The translations under genes were made by a program, and so were the position numbers. From contig PFKE01000067.1 of the NCBI GenBank assembly GCA_002784145.1, forward strand, positions 1 through 46,615: a stretch of 46,615 nt of DNA, read 5' to 3'. Positions within the stretch are counted from its first letter, which is position 1. The number at the start of each line of letters is the position of its first letter. A model generated the notes under the pieces. That model did not search any database and was not told where the DNA came from. It saw nothing but the letters and a program-made list of their open reading frames with translations. Below are positions 24,499 to 32,979 of this stretch, in pieces. Source of the DNA: Flavobacteriaceae bacterium CG_4_10_14_3_um_filter_33_47. GTDB lineage: Bacteria; Bacteroidota; Bacteroidia; Flavobacteriales; Flavobacteriaceae.

Positions 24499-24521
24499 TA
24501 AATAATTTAATACCTATAAAA

Positions 24522-25085
24522 ATGAACAAACTTAAGCGCATATCAGTAATTTTAATGATTACTTTACTTACATTTAATTGTAAAAATAAAACGAACCCTG
24601 AAGTAAAAACTATTGAAGTTGAGAATTCTTCTGAGGCTTTAAAAGACATTAATCCCAATGCTAATTATGCTAAAGCAGAATTTACTATTGATGGTATGAC
24701 CTGCGCTATTGGATGTGCAAAAACCATTGAAAAGAAAATTGCTGGTATGGATGGCGTTAAATCTGCAATAGTTGACTTTGACCGTAAATTAGCAATGGTA
24801 GAATATAATGATGCTAAGGTAAATACGTCTTCTCTTGAAGAAACGGTGACTAAAATTGCCGAGGTTTACAAAGTAAGCAACATGAAAACAGTTGATGATT
24901 TCTCAACAATTACTAAAGAATGTGTTGCAAAATGCACACCAGACTGTACAAAAAAAGATTGTCCTGAATGTAAAACTAAAACAGACGCTTGTAAAGCAAA
25001 ATGTGCTAGTAAAACAGAATCAGAAAAAATGGCTTGTGCAAAAGACTGTCAAAAATCTTGTTGTGCCAATAATTCAAAAGCATAA
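24522..25085 (+). CDS. HMA-domain lipoprotein with a Cys-rich C-terminal tail
   Basis: This 187-residue protein has a signal peptide and lipobox LTFNC (Cys20). A heavy-metal-associated domain follows at about residues 50-120: EFTIDGMTCAIGCAKTIEKK. The metal-binding cysteines are Cys61 and Cys65, spaced CX3C rather than the usual CXXC. The last ~60 residues hold 11 cysteines in short repeats (CVAKC, CTPDC, KKDCPEC, CKAKC, CAKDC, KSCC), a metallothionein-like tail. A periplasm-facing metal trap or copper/zinc chaperone is likely. No P-type ATPase is nearby. The metal is unknown. Confidence 0.88.
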   Translation: MNKLKRISVILMITLLTFNCKNKTNPEVKTIEVENSSEALKDINPNANYAKAEFTIDGMTCAIGCAKTIEKKIAGMDGVKSAIVDFDRKLAMVEYNDAKVNTSSLEETVTKIAEVYKVSNMKTVDDFSTITKECVAKCTPDCTKKDCPECKTKTDACKAKCASKTESEKMACAKDCQKSCCANNSKA

Positions 25086-25148
25086 AAAATAAATTTTATT
25101 TTATAAAAACAGGAAGTCTGAATAGTTTTTTCAAGGCTCCAAAAATTA

Positions 25149-25218
25149 AATATTTGAAAAATCCTCGGTTACCCTTGCTAATAAAAAAGCAATCTGGATT
25201 TTTCAGATATTTTTTTTA
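25149..25218 (+). terminator. Large compound terminator after the HMA gene
   Basis: A 16-bp stem pairs AATATTTGAAAAATCC with GGATTTTTCAGATATT (one wobble), with an inner TTGCT/AGCAA hairpin in the loop and eight T after it. It lies in the 316-base gap 25086-25401. The rest of that gap (25219-25401) shows no gene or clear signal. Confidence 0.75.
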
Positions 25219-25401
25219 TATAAAAACGTGGGATTGATATGAAAGTTAAAATATTAATAACTACAACCGCACACAACAAAGAACCTTCTTAAAAAACAAA
25301 CCATTTTAAGTTAATTTTGAAACAAAGTTTTTCTCATTTGGTATTTATAACTTCAATAATATAAGGTCTATTATAAACCTCAACCTTTTCGTTAAAAAAA
25401 C

Positions 25402-25983
25402 TTAAATCAAGCCCCTAATATTAGCATAGGAGTTCTGCAAGGCTTCGGTAGTTTCTTCCTTATTTAACCAGGCTACCTTGGTAATGCCTTCGTCTTCTTG
25501 CGCATAAAAATTGCCGCTAAAACTGGTTTTCATTTCAAACCAATAGGTAATTTTTATTCGGTGCCGGCCATTACGCTTAAAAATATGGTAGGTGGTTTCT
25601 AGTGGTTTTATGATTTCTAAGCCATTTACCCCAGTTTCTTCGGTAACCTCTCTAATAGCTGTTTTTTCAATAGACTCATTGCCTTCAATCTTGCCTTTTG
25701 GTAAATCCCATTTATCATTTCTGTAAATAAACAAAATATCGCCTTGATCGTTAAATACCTTGCCGCCACCTGCAACAACATTTGGTAATTTTTTAAGAAA
25801 CTTTTTAAGCAGCTTATTTTCGTCTTTATGAATAAGCCTTGCTTCTTTAAGAGAGCTTGTATTCAACGCTTTAATAACCTTTCCTAGGTGTACGGTATCG
25901 AGCAAATAATTCTTAAAATGGATTTCTTGTTCAACTTTGGTGGTTAAAACAATAGGCTTGTCATTGACAAAAATTTTATACAT
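25402..25983 (-). CDS. NUDIX hydrolase
   Basis: This 193-residue protein carries a complete NUDIX box (GX5EX7REVTEEXG) starting at GKIEGNESIEK, near residues 96-118. An N-terminal ~65-residue region ahead of it has no match I can name. It hydrolyses a nucleoside diphosphate linked to another group; the substrate cannot be told. It is transcribed alone, divergent from pyrE. Confidence 0.92.
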   Translation of the reverse strand: MYKIFVNDKPIVLTTKVEQEIHFKNYLLDTVHLGKVIKALNTSSLKEARLIHKDENKLLKKFLKKLPNVVAGGGKVFNDQGDILFIYRNDKWDLPKGKIEGNESIEKTAIREVTEETGVNGLEIIKPLETTYHIFKRNGRHRIKITYWFEMKTSFSGNFYAQEDEGITKVAWLNKEETTEALQNSYANIRGLI

Positions 25984-26101
25984 GCGTTGTACTTAACTAT
26001 TACAATGTGGTAAAAATATCATTTTTCAATACATAATACCCATTGTTGAAAAAAATATTTTAAATGAGCTTTAAGACTTCTTAAAAAGTTAATTTTATAT
26101 G

Positions 26102-26109
26102 TATTTTTG
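26102..26109 (+). promoter_or_regulatory. -7 element for pyrE
   Basis: TATTTTTG is a perfect TAnnTTTG and ends 5 bases before the pyrE ATG, predicting a nearly leaderless mRNA. Confidence 0.5.
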
Positions 26110-26114
26110 CCTTT

Positions 26115-26759
26115 ATGATTTTTAATAAAGAAATTGCCCGAAAAACGGCTGAAGTTTTATTACAGGTTCATGCTATAAAACTTAGCACCAAAGAGCCTTT
26201 TACCTGGGCTTCTGGATGGAAATCGCCTATTTATTGCGATAACCGTATTATTTTATCGTTTCCGCCCATACGAAACTATATACGAGAAGCCATGGGAAAG
26301 GAAATTGAAAAACTTTATGGCAAACCCGACGTGATTGCTGGGGTTGCTACCGGTGCTATTGGCATTGGCATGCTGGTTGCCGAGTATTTAGGATTGCCTT
26401 TTATCTATGTAAGGCCCGAAGCTAAAGGCCATGGCAGAATGAACCAAATTGAAGGCTTTGTACAAACGGGACAGAATGTGGTGGTGGTTGAAGATTTAAT
26501 CAGTACCGGAAAAAGTAGTTTAAACGCTGTTAAAGCTTTAAAAGAAGCGCATGTAAATGTAAAAGGCATGGTGGCAATTTTTTCGTATGGTTTTGCGGTT
26601 GCTACCGAAAATTTTAAAAAGGAAAACATCACGCTTCATACTTTAAGCAACTACGAAAGCTTACTGGAGCAAGCCTTGGCAACCAAGTATATAGCCGAAA
26701 AAGAATTAAAAACCCTAGCGCTTTGGAACGCCAACCCAAGCGAATGGAACGCAAAATAA
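26115..26759 (+). CDS. pyrE: Orotate phosphoribosyltransferase
   Basis: PyrE makes orotidine-5'-phosphate from orotate and PRPP in pyrimidine synthesis. The PRPP-binding loop VVVVEDLISTGKSS is at about residues 120-133, preceded by the family segments WASGWKSPIYCDNR and GVATGAIGIG. The 214-residue length is normal. It stands between a NUDIX gene (divergent) and an SRPBCC gene (same strand), separated from the latter by about 100 bases with an inverted repeat. Confidence 0.97.
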   Translation: MIFNKEIARKTAEVLLQVHAIKLSTKEPFTWASGWKSPIYCDNRIILSFPPIRNYIREAMGKEIEKLYGKPDVIAGVATGAIGIGMLVAEYLGLPFIYVRPEAKGHGRMNQIEGFVQTGQNVVVVEDLISTGKSSLNAVKALKEAHVNVKGMVAIFSYGFAVATENFKKENITLHTLSNYESLLEQALATKYIAEKELKTLALWNANPSEWNAK

Positions 26760-26790
26760 ATGGATGTTGTTAAGATGTAAAGCCTTAAAG

Positions 26791-26829
26791 TTGTTAAGTT
26801 GAAAGACCAACGACTAAACAACTTAACAA
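26791..26829. repeat. Inverted repeat between pyrE and the SRPBCC gene
   Basis: TTGTTAAGTTG at 26791-26801 is the exact reverse complement of CAACTTAACAA at 26819-26829. The surroundings are repetitive (several AACAAC and TTAAG units). No T run follows, so it is not a standard terminator. It resembles AT-rich repeat spacers of flavobacteria. Confidence 0.5.
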
Positions 26830-26857
26830 ATAAACAACCAAACAGAAAAAAAAGCTT

Positions 26858-27253
26858 ATGAATTTAGAATCGCCCAAAGTTACTATTGAAAAATCATCGG
26901 AAGATGTTTTTAACTTTTTATCAGACATTAAAAATTTTGAAACCTTAATGCCTGAAAACATCAGCAAGTTTGAAGTATTAAGTGAAGACACCTTTTTGTT
27001 TGCTTTAAAAGGCATGCCAGAAATCATCCTTAAAAAAAAGGAAGTAATACCACCTAATAAAATCGTGCTTGGAGCCGCCGGCGGTAAATTAGATTTTTCG
27101 CTTACCGGAAGCATTGTGGAACTTACCGAAACCAGCAGTGAAGTACAATTAGAATTCAGTGGCGATTTTAACCCTATGATGGCCATGATGATTAAAGGCC
27201 CTATCAATAAATTTATTGAAACGCTTGCAACAAGCATCCCAAAAGCCATTTAA
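26858..27253 (+). CDS. SRPBCC (START-like) family protein
   Basis: This 131-residue protein shows the SRPBCC pattern: VTIEKSSEDVFNFLSDIKNFETLMPE at its start, a hydrophobic beta-sheet middle, and a long C-terminal helix (MMAMMIKGPINKFIETLATSIP). The fold encloses a hydrophobic ligand. The ligand is unknown. Its last codons overlap the convergent birA gene by 4 bases. Confidence 0.85.
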   Translation: MNLESPKVTIEKSSEDVFNFLSDIKNFETLMPENISKFEVLSEDTFLFALKGMPEIILKKKEVIPPNKIVLGAAGGKLDFSLTGSIVELTETSSEVQLEFSGDFNPMMAMMIKGPINKFIETLATSIPKAI

Positions 27254-27981
27254 TACAGTAGGGAAACATCTTTTAAATCGAATTCCTTGACAATATCATC
27301 TTCAATTAACACCCGAAGATTACCAGCATTGGAAATGCCTTTAATAATTCCGGAAAACACAGAGCCTTCAGCATCTTTAAATGTTGAAGGTTTGTTTTTT
27401 CTGAACAGGTAAGACTCATATTCTTGTTTTAAGAAAAAATACTCCTCTTTTCTTAAAATCATAAAGTAATATTTTAAAAACTTAATCATGGTGTGCAGCA
27501 CTTCATCAAGGCTAAAAGTGGTTCCTGTTAATAATTTAAGCGAGGTTGCTTTGGGTAAGTCTTCAAAATTAGTCTGATTAACATTTAAGCCTACGCCTAT
27601 AATGCTGGCTTTAAACCTGTTCTGTTTTATGACATTTTCAATTAAAACACCACAAATCTTCTTGTCTTCTGACAAAATGTCGTTAGGCCATTTAACACTT
27701 AATTTGGGCGTTGAAAAGCTATGTAATGTTTTAATAATGGCTAAAGAAGTGGCCATGCTTATGTAAAAAGGATGCACTAAAAATAACTTAGAAACATCTT
27801 TAAAAACGCTCACTGTTAGGTTCTTAGAACTTTCAGAACTCCAAATCGTACCCATTTGCCCTCTGCCTTGGGTTTGATAATCCGCAAAAACAACCGTATA
27901 ATCCACCAAGACCTGGTTGTTGGAAAGCGTTCTTAAATAGCTGTTGGTAGAATCGGTGGCATTAAGTTTGATTACATGCAT
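27250..27981 (-). CDS. birA: Biotin--[acetyl-CoA-carboxylase] ligase
   Basis: This 243-residue enzyme activates biotin to biotinyl-AMP and transfers it to carrier lysines. The conserved sequence TQGRGQMGTIWSS at about 37-49, VKWPNDILSEDKKICGVLIEN at about 98-118 and IIGVGLNVNQ are all there. There is no N-terminal helix-turn-helix, so it is a ligase only, not a repressor. Confidence 0.95.
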   Translation of the reverse strand: MHVIKLNATDSTNSYLRTLSNNQVLVDYTVVFADYQTQGRGQMGTIWSSESSKNLTVSVFKDVSKLFLVHPFYISMATSLAIIKTLHSFSTPKLSVKWPNDILSEDKKICGVLIENVIKQNRFKASIIGVGLNVNQTNFEDLPKATSLKLLTGTTFSLDEVLHTMIKFLKYYFMILRKEEYFFLKQEYESYLFRKNKPSTFKDAEGSVFSGIIKGISNAGNLRVLIEDDIVKEFDLKDVSLLY

Positions 27982-28047
27982 TTAAAAGTAATTATAGTGG
28001 TATAGAATCTTATGATTAATTTAAGGTATAAAGAACTAAAAAAATAA

Positions 28048-28055
28048 TAACTTTG
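28048..28055 (+). promoter_or_regulatory. -7 element for rsfS-ftsH
   Basis: TAACTTTG is a perfect TAnnTTTG, 20 bases before the rsfS ATG. Confidence 0.55.
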
Positions 28056-28075
28056 CACAAATTTAAATTAAATTA

Positions 28076-28447
28076 ATGGCGAAAGAAACTATAAGCACAG
28101 ACCAACTAATATCGGTAATAATAGCTAGCATTGAAGATGTTAAAGGAAAAGAAATAAACATTCTAGATTTAAGGGATATTGAAAATACGGTTTGTGATTA
28201 CTTTATTATTTGTGAGGGAACTTCAAATACACAAGTAAACGCTATTTCAAATTCTATTCAAAAAAAGGTTAGTAAAGAATTAAAAGATCATCCATGGCAT
28301 GTAGAAGGCGAGGTCAATGCAGAATGGATTTTAATAGATTATGTCAATGTGGTCATTCATGTGTTTCAAAAACATATCAGAGATTATTATGATATTGAAA
28401 GTCTTTGGGGCGATGCAAAAACAACAATAATAGAAACGAGTTATTAA
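28076..28447 (+). CDS. rsfS: Ribosome silencing factor RsfS
   Basis: RsfS binds uL14 and blocks subunit joining when nutrients are low. This 123-residue protein shows the family segments VCDYFIICEGTSNTQVNAIS (about residues 40-59), HVEGEVNAEWILIDYVNVVIHVF and YYDIESLWGDA. The next gene, ftsH, starts 3 bases after its stop, so the two are co-transcribed, a pairing common in Bacteroidota. Confidence 0.96.
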   Translation: MAKETISTDQLISVIIASIEDVKGKEINILDLRDIENTVCDYFIICEGTSNTQVNAISNSIQKKVSKELKDHPWHVEGEVNAEWILIDYVNVVIHVFQKHIRDYYDIESLWGDAKTTIIETSY

Positions 28448-28450
28448 AAA

Positions 28451-30391
28451 ATGGCAAACGATAAAAAAAACATAAAAGAAAATAAGCCTAAATTTAATCC
28501 ATATTGGATTTATGGCATTGTCATTGCTTTTTTTCTGGCTATCCAGCTATTTAGCAGTGTGGGCACCCAAGAAGGCAGTACAACCAATCCAACACAATTT
28601 TTAAATTTTGTGGCCGATGGTGATGTTGAAAAAGTTGAAATTGTAAATAAACGCATTGCAAAAGTTTATTTAACCAAAGAGGCTGAGCAAAAAGAAATCC
28701 ATAAAAATTCAAAACCCAGTACTTTAATTCCAACCACAACACAGTTAGCAAATTATAAGTTTGAATTTGGTGATTTACAGATTTTTCAAAATCAATTAAA
28801 CGAGGTTATAAAAGAAAACAATCTGAATTTAACCCCTGTTTATATTACTGAAGATAATTTCTTTGGGGATTTATTAATTAGCATTCTACCCTTTATTTTA
28901 CTGATAGGTGTTTGGATTTTTATCATGAGACGTATGTCTGGTGGTGCTGGCGGAGGCGCAGGTGGACAAATATTTAATATTGGAAAGTCTAAAGCCAAAC
29001 TTTTTGACCAAAACACCGAAGTAAAAACAACCTTTAAAGATGTGGCAGGACTTGAAGGCGCTAAAGAAGAAGTTCAAGAAATAGTAGATTTTTTAAAATT
29101 CCCTGAAAAATACACCAGTTTAGGTGGAAAAATACCCAAAGGCGCCTTATTAGTAGGGCCTCCAGGAACAGGAAAAACCTTATTGGCAAGAGCCGTTGCA
29201 GGCGAAGCTAAAGTGCCTTTCTTCTCATTGTCTGGTTCAGACTTTGTTGAAATGTTTGTAGGCGTAGGTGCTTCTAGGGTTAGAGACCTCTTTAAACAAG
29301 CAAAAGAAAAATCGCCTTCCATAATTTTTATTGATGAAATTGATGCCATTGGTCGTGCCAGAGGTAAAAATGCCATGTCTGGAAGCAATGATGAACGTGA
29401 AAACACGTTAAATCAACTCTTGACAGAAATGGATGGTTTTGGAACAAACACCAACGTTATTGTGTTGGCTGCCACCAACAGAGCTGATATTTTAGACACC
29501 GCTTTAATGCGTGCTGGCCGTTTTGACCGACAAATTTTTGTTGATTTACCAGATGTTCGCGAACGAAAAGAAATTTTTGAAGTGCACTTAAGACCTCTTA
29601 AAAAGGCCAAAGATTTAGACTTAGATTTTTTATCTAAACAAACACCAGGGTTCTCTGGTGCTGATATCGCTAACGTGTGTAACGAAGCCGCTTTAATAGC
29701 CGCAAGAAATGGCAAAAAAGAAGTTGATAAACAAGACTTCTTAGATGCTGTTGACAGAATTATTGGTGGCTTAGAAAAGAAAAATAAAATCATTACACCC
29801 AATGAAAAAAGGGCTGTAGCCTTTCATGAAGCTGGCCATGCTACCGTAAGCTGGATGCTTGAACATGCAGCACCTTTAGTAAAAGTCACCATTGTACCTC
29901 GTGGCAGATCTCTTGGAGCGGCTTGGTATTTACCTGAGGAAAGACTTATTGTACATCCAGAGCAAATGCTTGATGAAATGTGTGCTGCCTTGGGTGGAAG
30001 AGCTGCAGAAAAAGTGATTTTTGATAAAATTTCTACTGGTGCTTTAAGCGATTTAGAGAAAGTAACCAAGCAAGCAAGAGCCATGGTAACCATTTATGGT
30101 TTGAGTGATAAAATTGGCAACTTAACCTATTACGATTCATCTGGGCAAAACGAATACGGCTTTACCAAACCGTACAGTGAAAAAACAGCTGAATTAATAG
30201 ACAAAGAAATTTCAGATTTAATTGAAAAACAATACTTAAGAGCCATACAACTGCTTGAGAATAATAAAGATAAACTAACAGAATTAGCCAACGTTCTTTT
30301 AGAAAAAGAAGTTATTTTTAAAGATAATTTAGAAAAAATATTTGGGAAGCGCGGTTTCAAAAATGAAGAAAGCGAAACCGTTGTCGAATAA
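28451..30391 (+). CDS. ftsH: ATP-dependent zinc metalloprotease FtsH
   Basis: This 646-residue membrane protease extracts and degrades membrane and soluble proteins. One helix lies near residues 18-36 and a second near 138-158. The AAA domain has Walker A GPPGTGKT near 236-243, Walker [12 protein letters not shown] and the second region of homology [20 protein letters not shown]. The zinc motif HEAGH is near 458-462. All catalytic parts are intact. Confidence 0.98.
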   Translation: MANDKKNIKENKPKFNPYWIYGIVIAFFLAIQLFSSVGTQEGSTTNPTQFLNFVADGDVEKVEIVNKRIAKVYLTKEAEQKEIHKNSKPSTLIPTTTQLANYKFEFGDLQIFQNQLNEVIKENNLNLTPVYITEDNFFGDLLISILPFILLIGVWIFIMRRMSGGAGGGAGGQIFNIGKSKAKLFDQNTEVKTTFKDVAGLEGAKEEVQEIVDFLKFPEKYTSLGGKIPKGALLVGPPGTGKTLLARAVAGEAKVPFFSLSGSDFVEMFVGVGASRVRDLFKQAKEKSPSIIFIDEIDAIGRARGKNAMSGSNDERENTLNQLLTEMDGFGTNTNVIVLAATNRADILDTALMRAGRFDRQIFVDLPDVRERKEIFEVHLRPLKKAKDLDLDFLSKQTPGFSGADIANVCNEAALIAARNGKKEVDKQDFLDAVDRIIGGLEKKNKIITPNEKRAVAFHEAGHATVSWMLEHAAPLVKVTIVPRGRSLGAAWYLPEERLIVHPEQMLDEMCAALGGRAAEKVIFDKISTGALSDLEKVTKQARAMVTIYGLSDKIGNLTYYDSSGQNEYGFTKPYSEKTAELIDKEISDLIEKQYLRAIQLLENNKDKLTELANVLLEKEVIFKDNLEKIFGKRGFKNEESETVVE

Positions 30392-30419
30392 ATTTTAACA
30401 ATTTATAGTTACAAATAGC

Positions 30420-30459
30420 AAAAATCTTAAATTAATCGTATGGTTAGTTTAAGATTTTT
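30420..30459 (+). terminator. Terminator after ftsH
   Basis: AAAAATCTTAAA pairs with TTTAAGATTTTT around a 16-base loop and ends in a T run. Confidence 0.7.
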
Positions 30460-30467
30460 TATATTTG
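30460..30467 (+). promoter_or_regulatory. -7 element for the LUD gene
   Basis: TATATTTG is a perfect TAnnTTTG; it directly follows the terminator stem and is 39 bases before the ATG at 30507. Confidence 0.45.
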
Positions 30468-30506
30468 AAAAACTCCAAAAAAAACTGAGTTAATAGCATA
30501 CCCTAA

Positions 30507-31115
30507 ATGAGTCTATTTAGAAAAATATTTGGTTCTAAATCTGATAAAAAAGAAGAAGAATTAAAATCTGGTGATCGAGGTAAATATATGCCAGAAATAA
30601 AACTGCCAATCGATGAAAAGTTTACTATAAACTTTAAAGCTAATGGCGGAAAGTTTCTGTATTGTGAAGATTTAAACGAGATTTTTCAAAGTTTAGACAG
30701 CATAATCCAAGAGAATAAGTGGGAAGACAAAAAAGCTTTTTTCTTTGACAAACATTTAAAAGACAAATTTAAGGACGCTGATTTATTAACCTCTGACAAA
30801 GTAAGTGATTGTACTTATTTTATAACGACTTGCGAAAATTTAATTGCCAATGATGGCTCGTTATTAATTTCATCCCATCAAATTGCAGAAAAAAAACTGA
30901 CTGAGCTTCCTGCCAACTTTATTGTTTTTGCTACAACCAGTCAGATGATTGAAACCATTGGAGAAGGTCTGCGCGGTATAAAAACAAAAAACAAACAAAG
31001 AATCCCTACCAATATTACCACCATTAAACATTTTAAATCTTCCGATGAAAAAGACTTTTTAAGTTATGGAAGTAGTTCAAAAAATTTATATTTGCTGCTT
31101 CTAGAAGATTTATAA
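30507..31115 (+). CDS. LUD-domain protein (LutC/YkgG-like)
   Basis: This 202-residue protein has an N-terminal basic segment (RKIFGSKSDKKEEE) and a LUD domain with LLTSDKVSDCTYFITTCENLIANDGSLLISSHQ and a C-terminal SSKNLYLLLLEDL. The LUD family includes LutC of the lactate oxidation complex LutABC. Here LutA and LutB are missing from the surroundings, so a lactate role is not supported. Its function is unknown. Confidence 0.75.
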   Translation: MSLFRKIFGSKSDKKEEELKSGDRGKYMPEIKLPIDEKFTINFKANGGKFLYCEDLNEIFQSLDSIIQENKWEDKKAFFFDKHLKDKFKDADLLTSDKVSDCTYFITTCENLIANDGSLLISSHQIAEKKLTELPANFIVFATTSQMIETIGEGLRGIKTKNKQRIPTNITTIKHFKSSDEKDFLSYGSSSKNLYLLLLEDL

Positions 31116-31133
31116 GTAATAAACAAACTGTTA

Positions 31134-31186
31134 AAACACCCATGAGAATTGCTTTACACACACGCAAATGATTATTAAGGGTGTTT
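31134..31186 (+). terminator. Hairpin between the LUD gene and cdsA
   Basis: AAACACCC at 31134-31141 pairs with GGGTGTTT at 31179-31186 around a 37-base loop. No proper T run follows; terminator or leader structure of cdsA. Confidence 0.35.
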
Positions 31187-31218
31187 CATATGACCTCTAA
31201 AACAATAAAAATAATCAG

Positions 31219-32040
31219 ATGAAAGATATTTTAATACGGGCACTTTCTGGTTTATTTTATGTTTTACTTTTAGTGTTATCGCTCTTTTCTTTACAAACTT
31301 TAATCATTCTATTTTTTGTGTTTGGCCTTATTTGTTTGTTTGAGTTTAATAAACTTATCCAACTAAAAAGTTTCATTCCTTATGGTATATTCATATTTCT
31401 TTTTTTGGTTTTTGGTTACTGTCAGTTAGATAAGACCATTCCTAAAGGCTTGGATGAAGCGACTCAAATACTCATGGTTATTACCATATTTGTTCAGTTG
31501 TTTTTAATTAAAGATTTGTTTTCGGCAAAAACAATTCCCTTGTTTGAATCTAAACGTTTTATACTAACAACCTTTTATATTTCGAGTGCGTTTGTGTTTT
31601 TAATATTAATTGCTAATTATCATAAAAGCTATAATCCTGGCATTCTGCTAGGCTCTTTTATATTGATTTGGGTGAATGATAGCTTTGCTTTTTTAATAGG
31701 AAAGAATTTTGGAAAACAAAAGCTATTTGAAAAAATATCTCCCAAAAAAACTGTTGAAGGCTTCTTGGGCGGTCTGCTTTTTTCGTGTATTGCTAGCTAT
31801 TTTATTGCTACCTTTACACACACTTTAACCTTTACCCATTGGTTAATATTAAGTATTATAATTAGTGTTTTTGGAACTTTAGGAGATTTAATTGAGTCTA
31901 AATTCAAACGGCAAGCAAACGTAAAAGACAGCGGTAATATTATGCCCGGTCATGGTGGTTTATTAGATAGGCTGGATAGCATTATCTTTGCAACACCATT
32001 TATTTATTTATTTTTAAGAATTACATACTATGTTTCATAA
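31219..32040 (+). CDS. cdsA: Phosphatidate cytidylyltransferase
   Basis: CdsA makes CDP-diacylglycerol from CTP and phosphatidic acid for phospholipid synthesis. This 273-residue protein is very hydrophobic with about seven helices. The family signature is near the C-terminus: SKFKRQANVKDSGNIMPGHG followed by GLLDRLD, the CDP-alcohol-site residues K-D, HGG and D-R-D. The 3' end overlaps psd by 11 bases, so they are co-transcribed. Confidence 0.96.
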   Translation: MKDILIRALSGLFYVLLLVLSLFSLQTLIILFFVFGLICLFEFNKLIQLKSFIPYGIFIFLFLVFGYCQLDKTIPKGLDEATQILMVITIFVQLFLIKDLFSAKTIPLFESKRFILTTFYISSAFVFLILIANYHKSYNPGILLGSFILIWVNDSFAFLIGKNFGKQKLFEKISPKKTVEGFLGGLLFSCIASYFIATFTHTLTFTHWLILSIIISVFGTLGDLIESKFKRQANVKDSGNIMPGHGGLLDRLDSIIFATPFIYLFLRITYYVS

Positions 32041-32686
32041 AGAAGGGCATAAAATTATTTTTACAACGTTTATAATGGTTGTAGCAGCTTTTTTACTTGT
32101 TGACACCTTTATTCATCAAGTATGGCTTCAAAAAGTATTATGGATCCTATTCTTGGTTTTTTTTATACTCATTCTTCAGTTTTTTAGAAACCCAAAAAGG
32201 AATACTTTAGTTAAAAATAAGCATATCGTTTCTCCTGTTGATGGAAAAGTAGTAGTTATTGAAGAAGTGTTTGAAAAAGAATATTTTAAAGATAAAAGAT
32301 TGCAAGTAAGTGTGTTTATGTCGCCACTCAATGTGCATGTAACAAGATATCCCATAGGAGGAGTCATTGTGTATAGCAAGTATCATCCAGGTAAATATTT
32401 GGTGGCGTGGCACCCAAAAGCCAGTGAAGAAAATGAGCGTACAACCGTGGTAGTTGAAAATAAAACGTATGGCAAGGTATTGTACCGCCAAATTGCAGGA
32501 GCGCTTGCAAAACGCATTGTTAATTATGCCAAAGTTGATGTAAACGTAACACAAGGTAGCGATTCCGGGTTTATAAAATTTGGTTCAAGAGTAGATTTAT
32601 TTTTACCTTTAAACACTCAAATTAAAGTACAACTCAACCAAAAAGTTCGCGGGGGAGAAAGTATAATAGCTGAAATGAATGACTAA
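32030..32686 (+). CDS. psd: Phosphatidylserine decarboxylase proenzyme, short form
   Basis: Psd makes phosphatidylethanolamine from phosphatidylserine. The 218-residue length fits the short (archaetidylserine-type) family. Two N-terminal hydrophobic helices (about residues 8-48) are followed by VSPVDGKVVVIEE, MSPLNVHVTRYP and GFIKFGSRVDLFLP. The Gly-Ser in FGSR is the self-cleavage site that yields the pyruvoyl cofactor. It overlaps cdsA upstream by 11 bases and the ACBP gene downstream by 8. Confidence 0.95.
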   Translation: MFHKEGHKIIFTTFIMVVAAFLLVDTFIHQVWLQKVLWILFLVFFILILQFFRNPKRNTLVKNKHIVSPVDGKVVVIEEVFEKEYFKDKRLQVSVFMSPLNVHVTRYPIGGVIVYSKYHPGKYLVAWHPKASEENERTTVVVENKTYGKVLYRQIAGALAKRIVNYAKVDVNVTQGSDSGFIKFGSRVDLFLPLNTQIKVQLNQKVRGGESIIAEMND

Positions 32687-32945
32687 TAAAGCATTGGATA
32701 TTGAGTTTTTAGATGCTGTAGAGCGCGTTAATGCCTATACAGATCCATTTCCTGCTGACACGCTTTTAAAATTGTATGCCTACTATAAAAAAGCCACGAA
32801 TAATTACGAACAACCCAGCAGTAAAAAGGCCATCATAAATGCTTTTAAAACCAACGCTTTATTTCAAGCCAAAGATATAACGGAAGACGAAGCCAAACAA
32901 GCCTACATTGATTTGGTCAACAATTATTTTTTGTACAGAAAGTAG
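32679..32945 (+). CDS. Acyl-CoA-binding protein (ACBP)
   Basis: This 88-residue, all-helical protein matches the ACBP pattern: FLDAVERVNAYTDPFPADTLLKLYAYYKKAT, then KKAIINAFKTNALFQAKDITEDEAKQAYIDLV. The conserved Tyr/Lys residues (LYAYYKKAT) bind the CoA head. ACBP is common in eukaryotes and patchy in bacteria. It overlaps psd by 8 bases and so joins a three-gene lipid unit with cdsA and psd. It may carry acyl-CoA for lipid synthesis or breakdown. Confidence 0.9.
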   Translation: MTNKALDIEFLDAVERVNAYTDPFPADTLLKLYAYYKKATNNYEQPSSKKAIINAFKTNALFQAKDITEDEAKQAYIDLVNNYFLYRK

Positions 32946-32953
32946 TTGCTCTC

Positions 32954-32978
32954 CTTTATTTTATTACTTCTAATAAAG
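32954..32978 (+). terminator. Terminator after the ACBP gene
   Basis: CTTTATT pairs with AATAAAG around an 11-base loop, followed by ATTATTTTTTCC. It overlaps the end of the convergent polyprenyl synthase gene. Confidence 0.5.
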
Positions 32979-32979
32979 A

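Larger units (their letters stand above)
24212..24521. other. 310-base divergent intergenic region
   Basis: This lies between DUF4199 (minus) and the HMA lipoprotein (plus). I find no gene. It contains a terminator-like hairpin on the plus strand at 24374-24404 (TCCAAT with ATTGGA, then eight or more T) that no known upstream plus-strand gene explains, and the -7 element of the next gene near 24491. Confidence 0.4.

Noticed and set aside
26794-27249. Minus-strand open frame of 151 codons with hydrophobic stretches
   Set aside because: It mirrors the SRPBCC gene and the inverted-repeat spacer; the SRPBCC protein has recognisable family structure.
29413-30093. Several antisense frames within ftsH
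   Set aside because: FtsH is unambiguous on the plus strand; the antisense frames lack starts with promoters and have no known domains.
30507-31115. LutC assignment with a lactate-utilisation operon
   Set aside because: No LutA or LutB homologue is near; only the LUD domain is supported.
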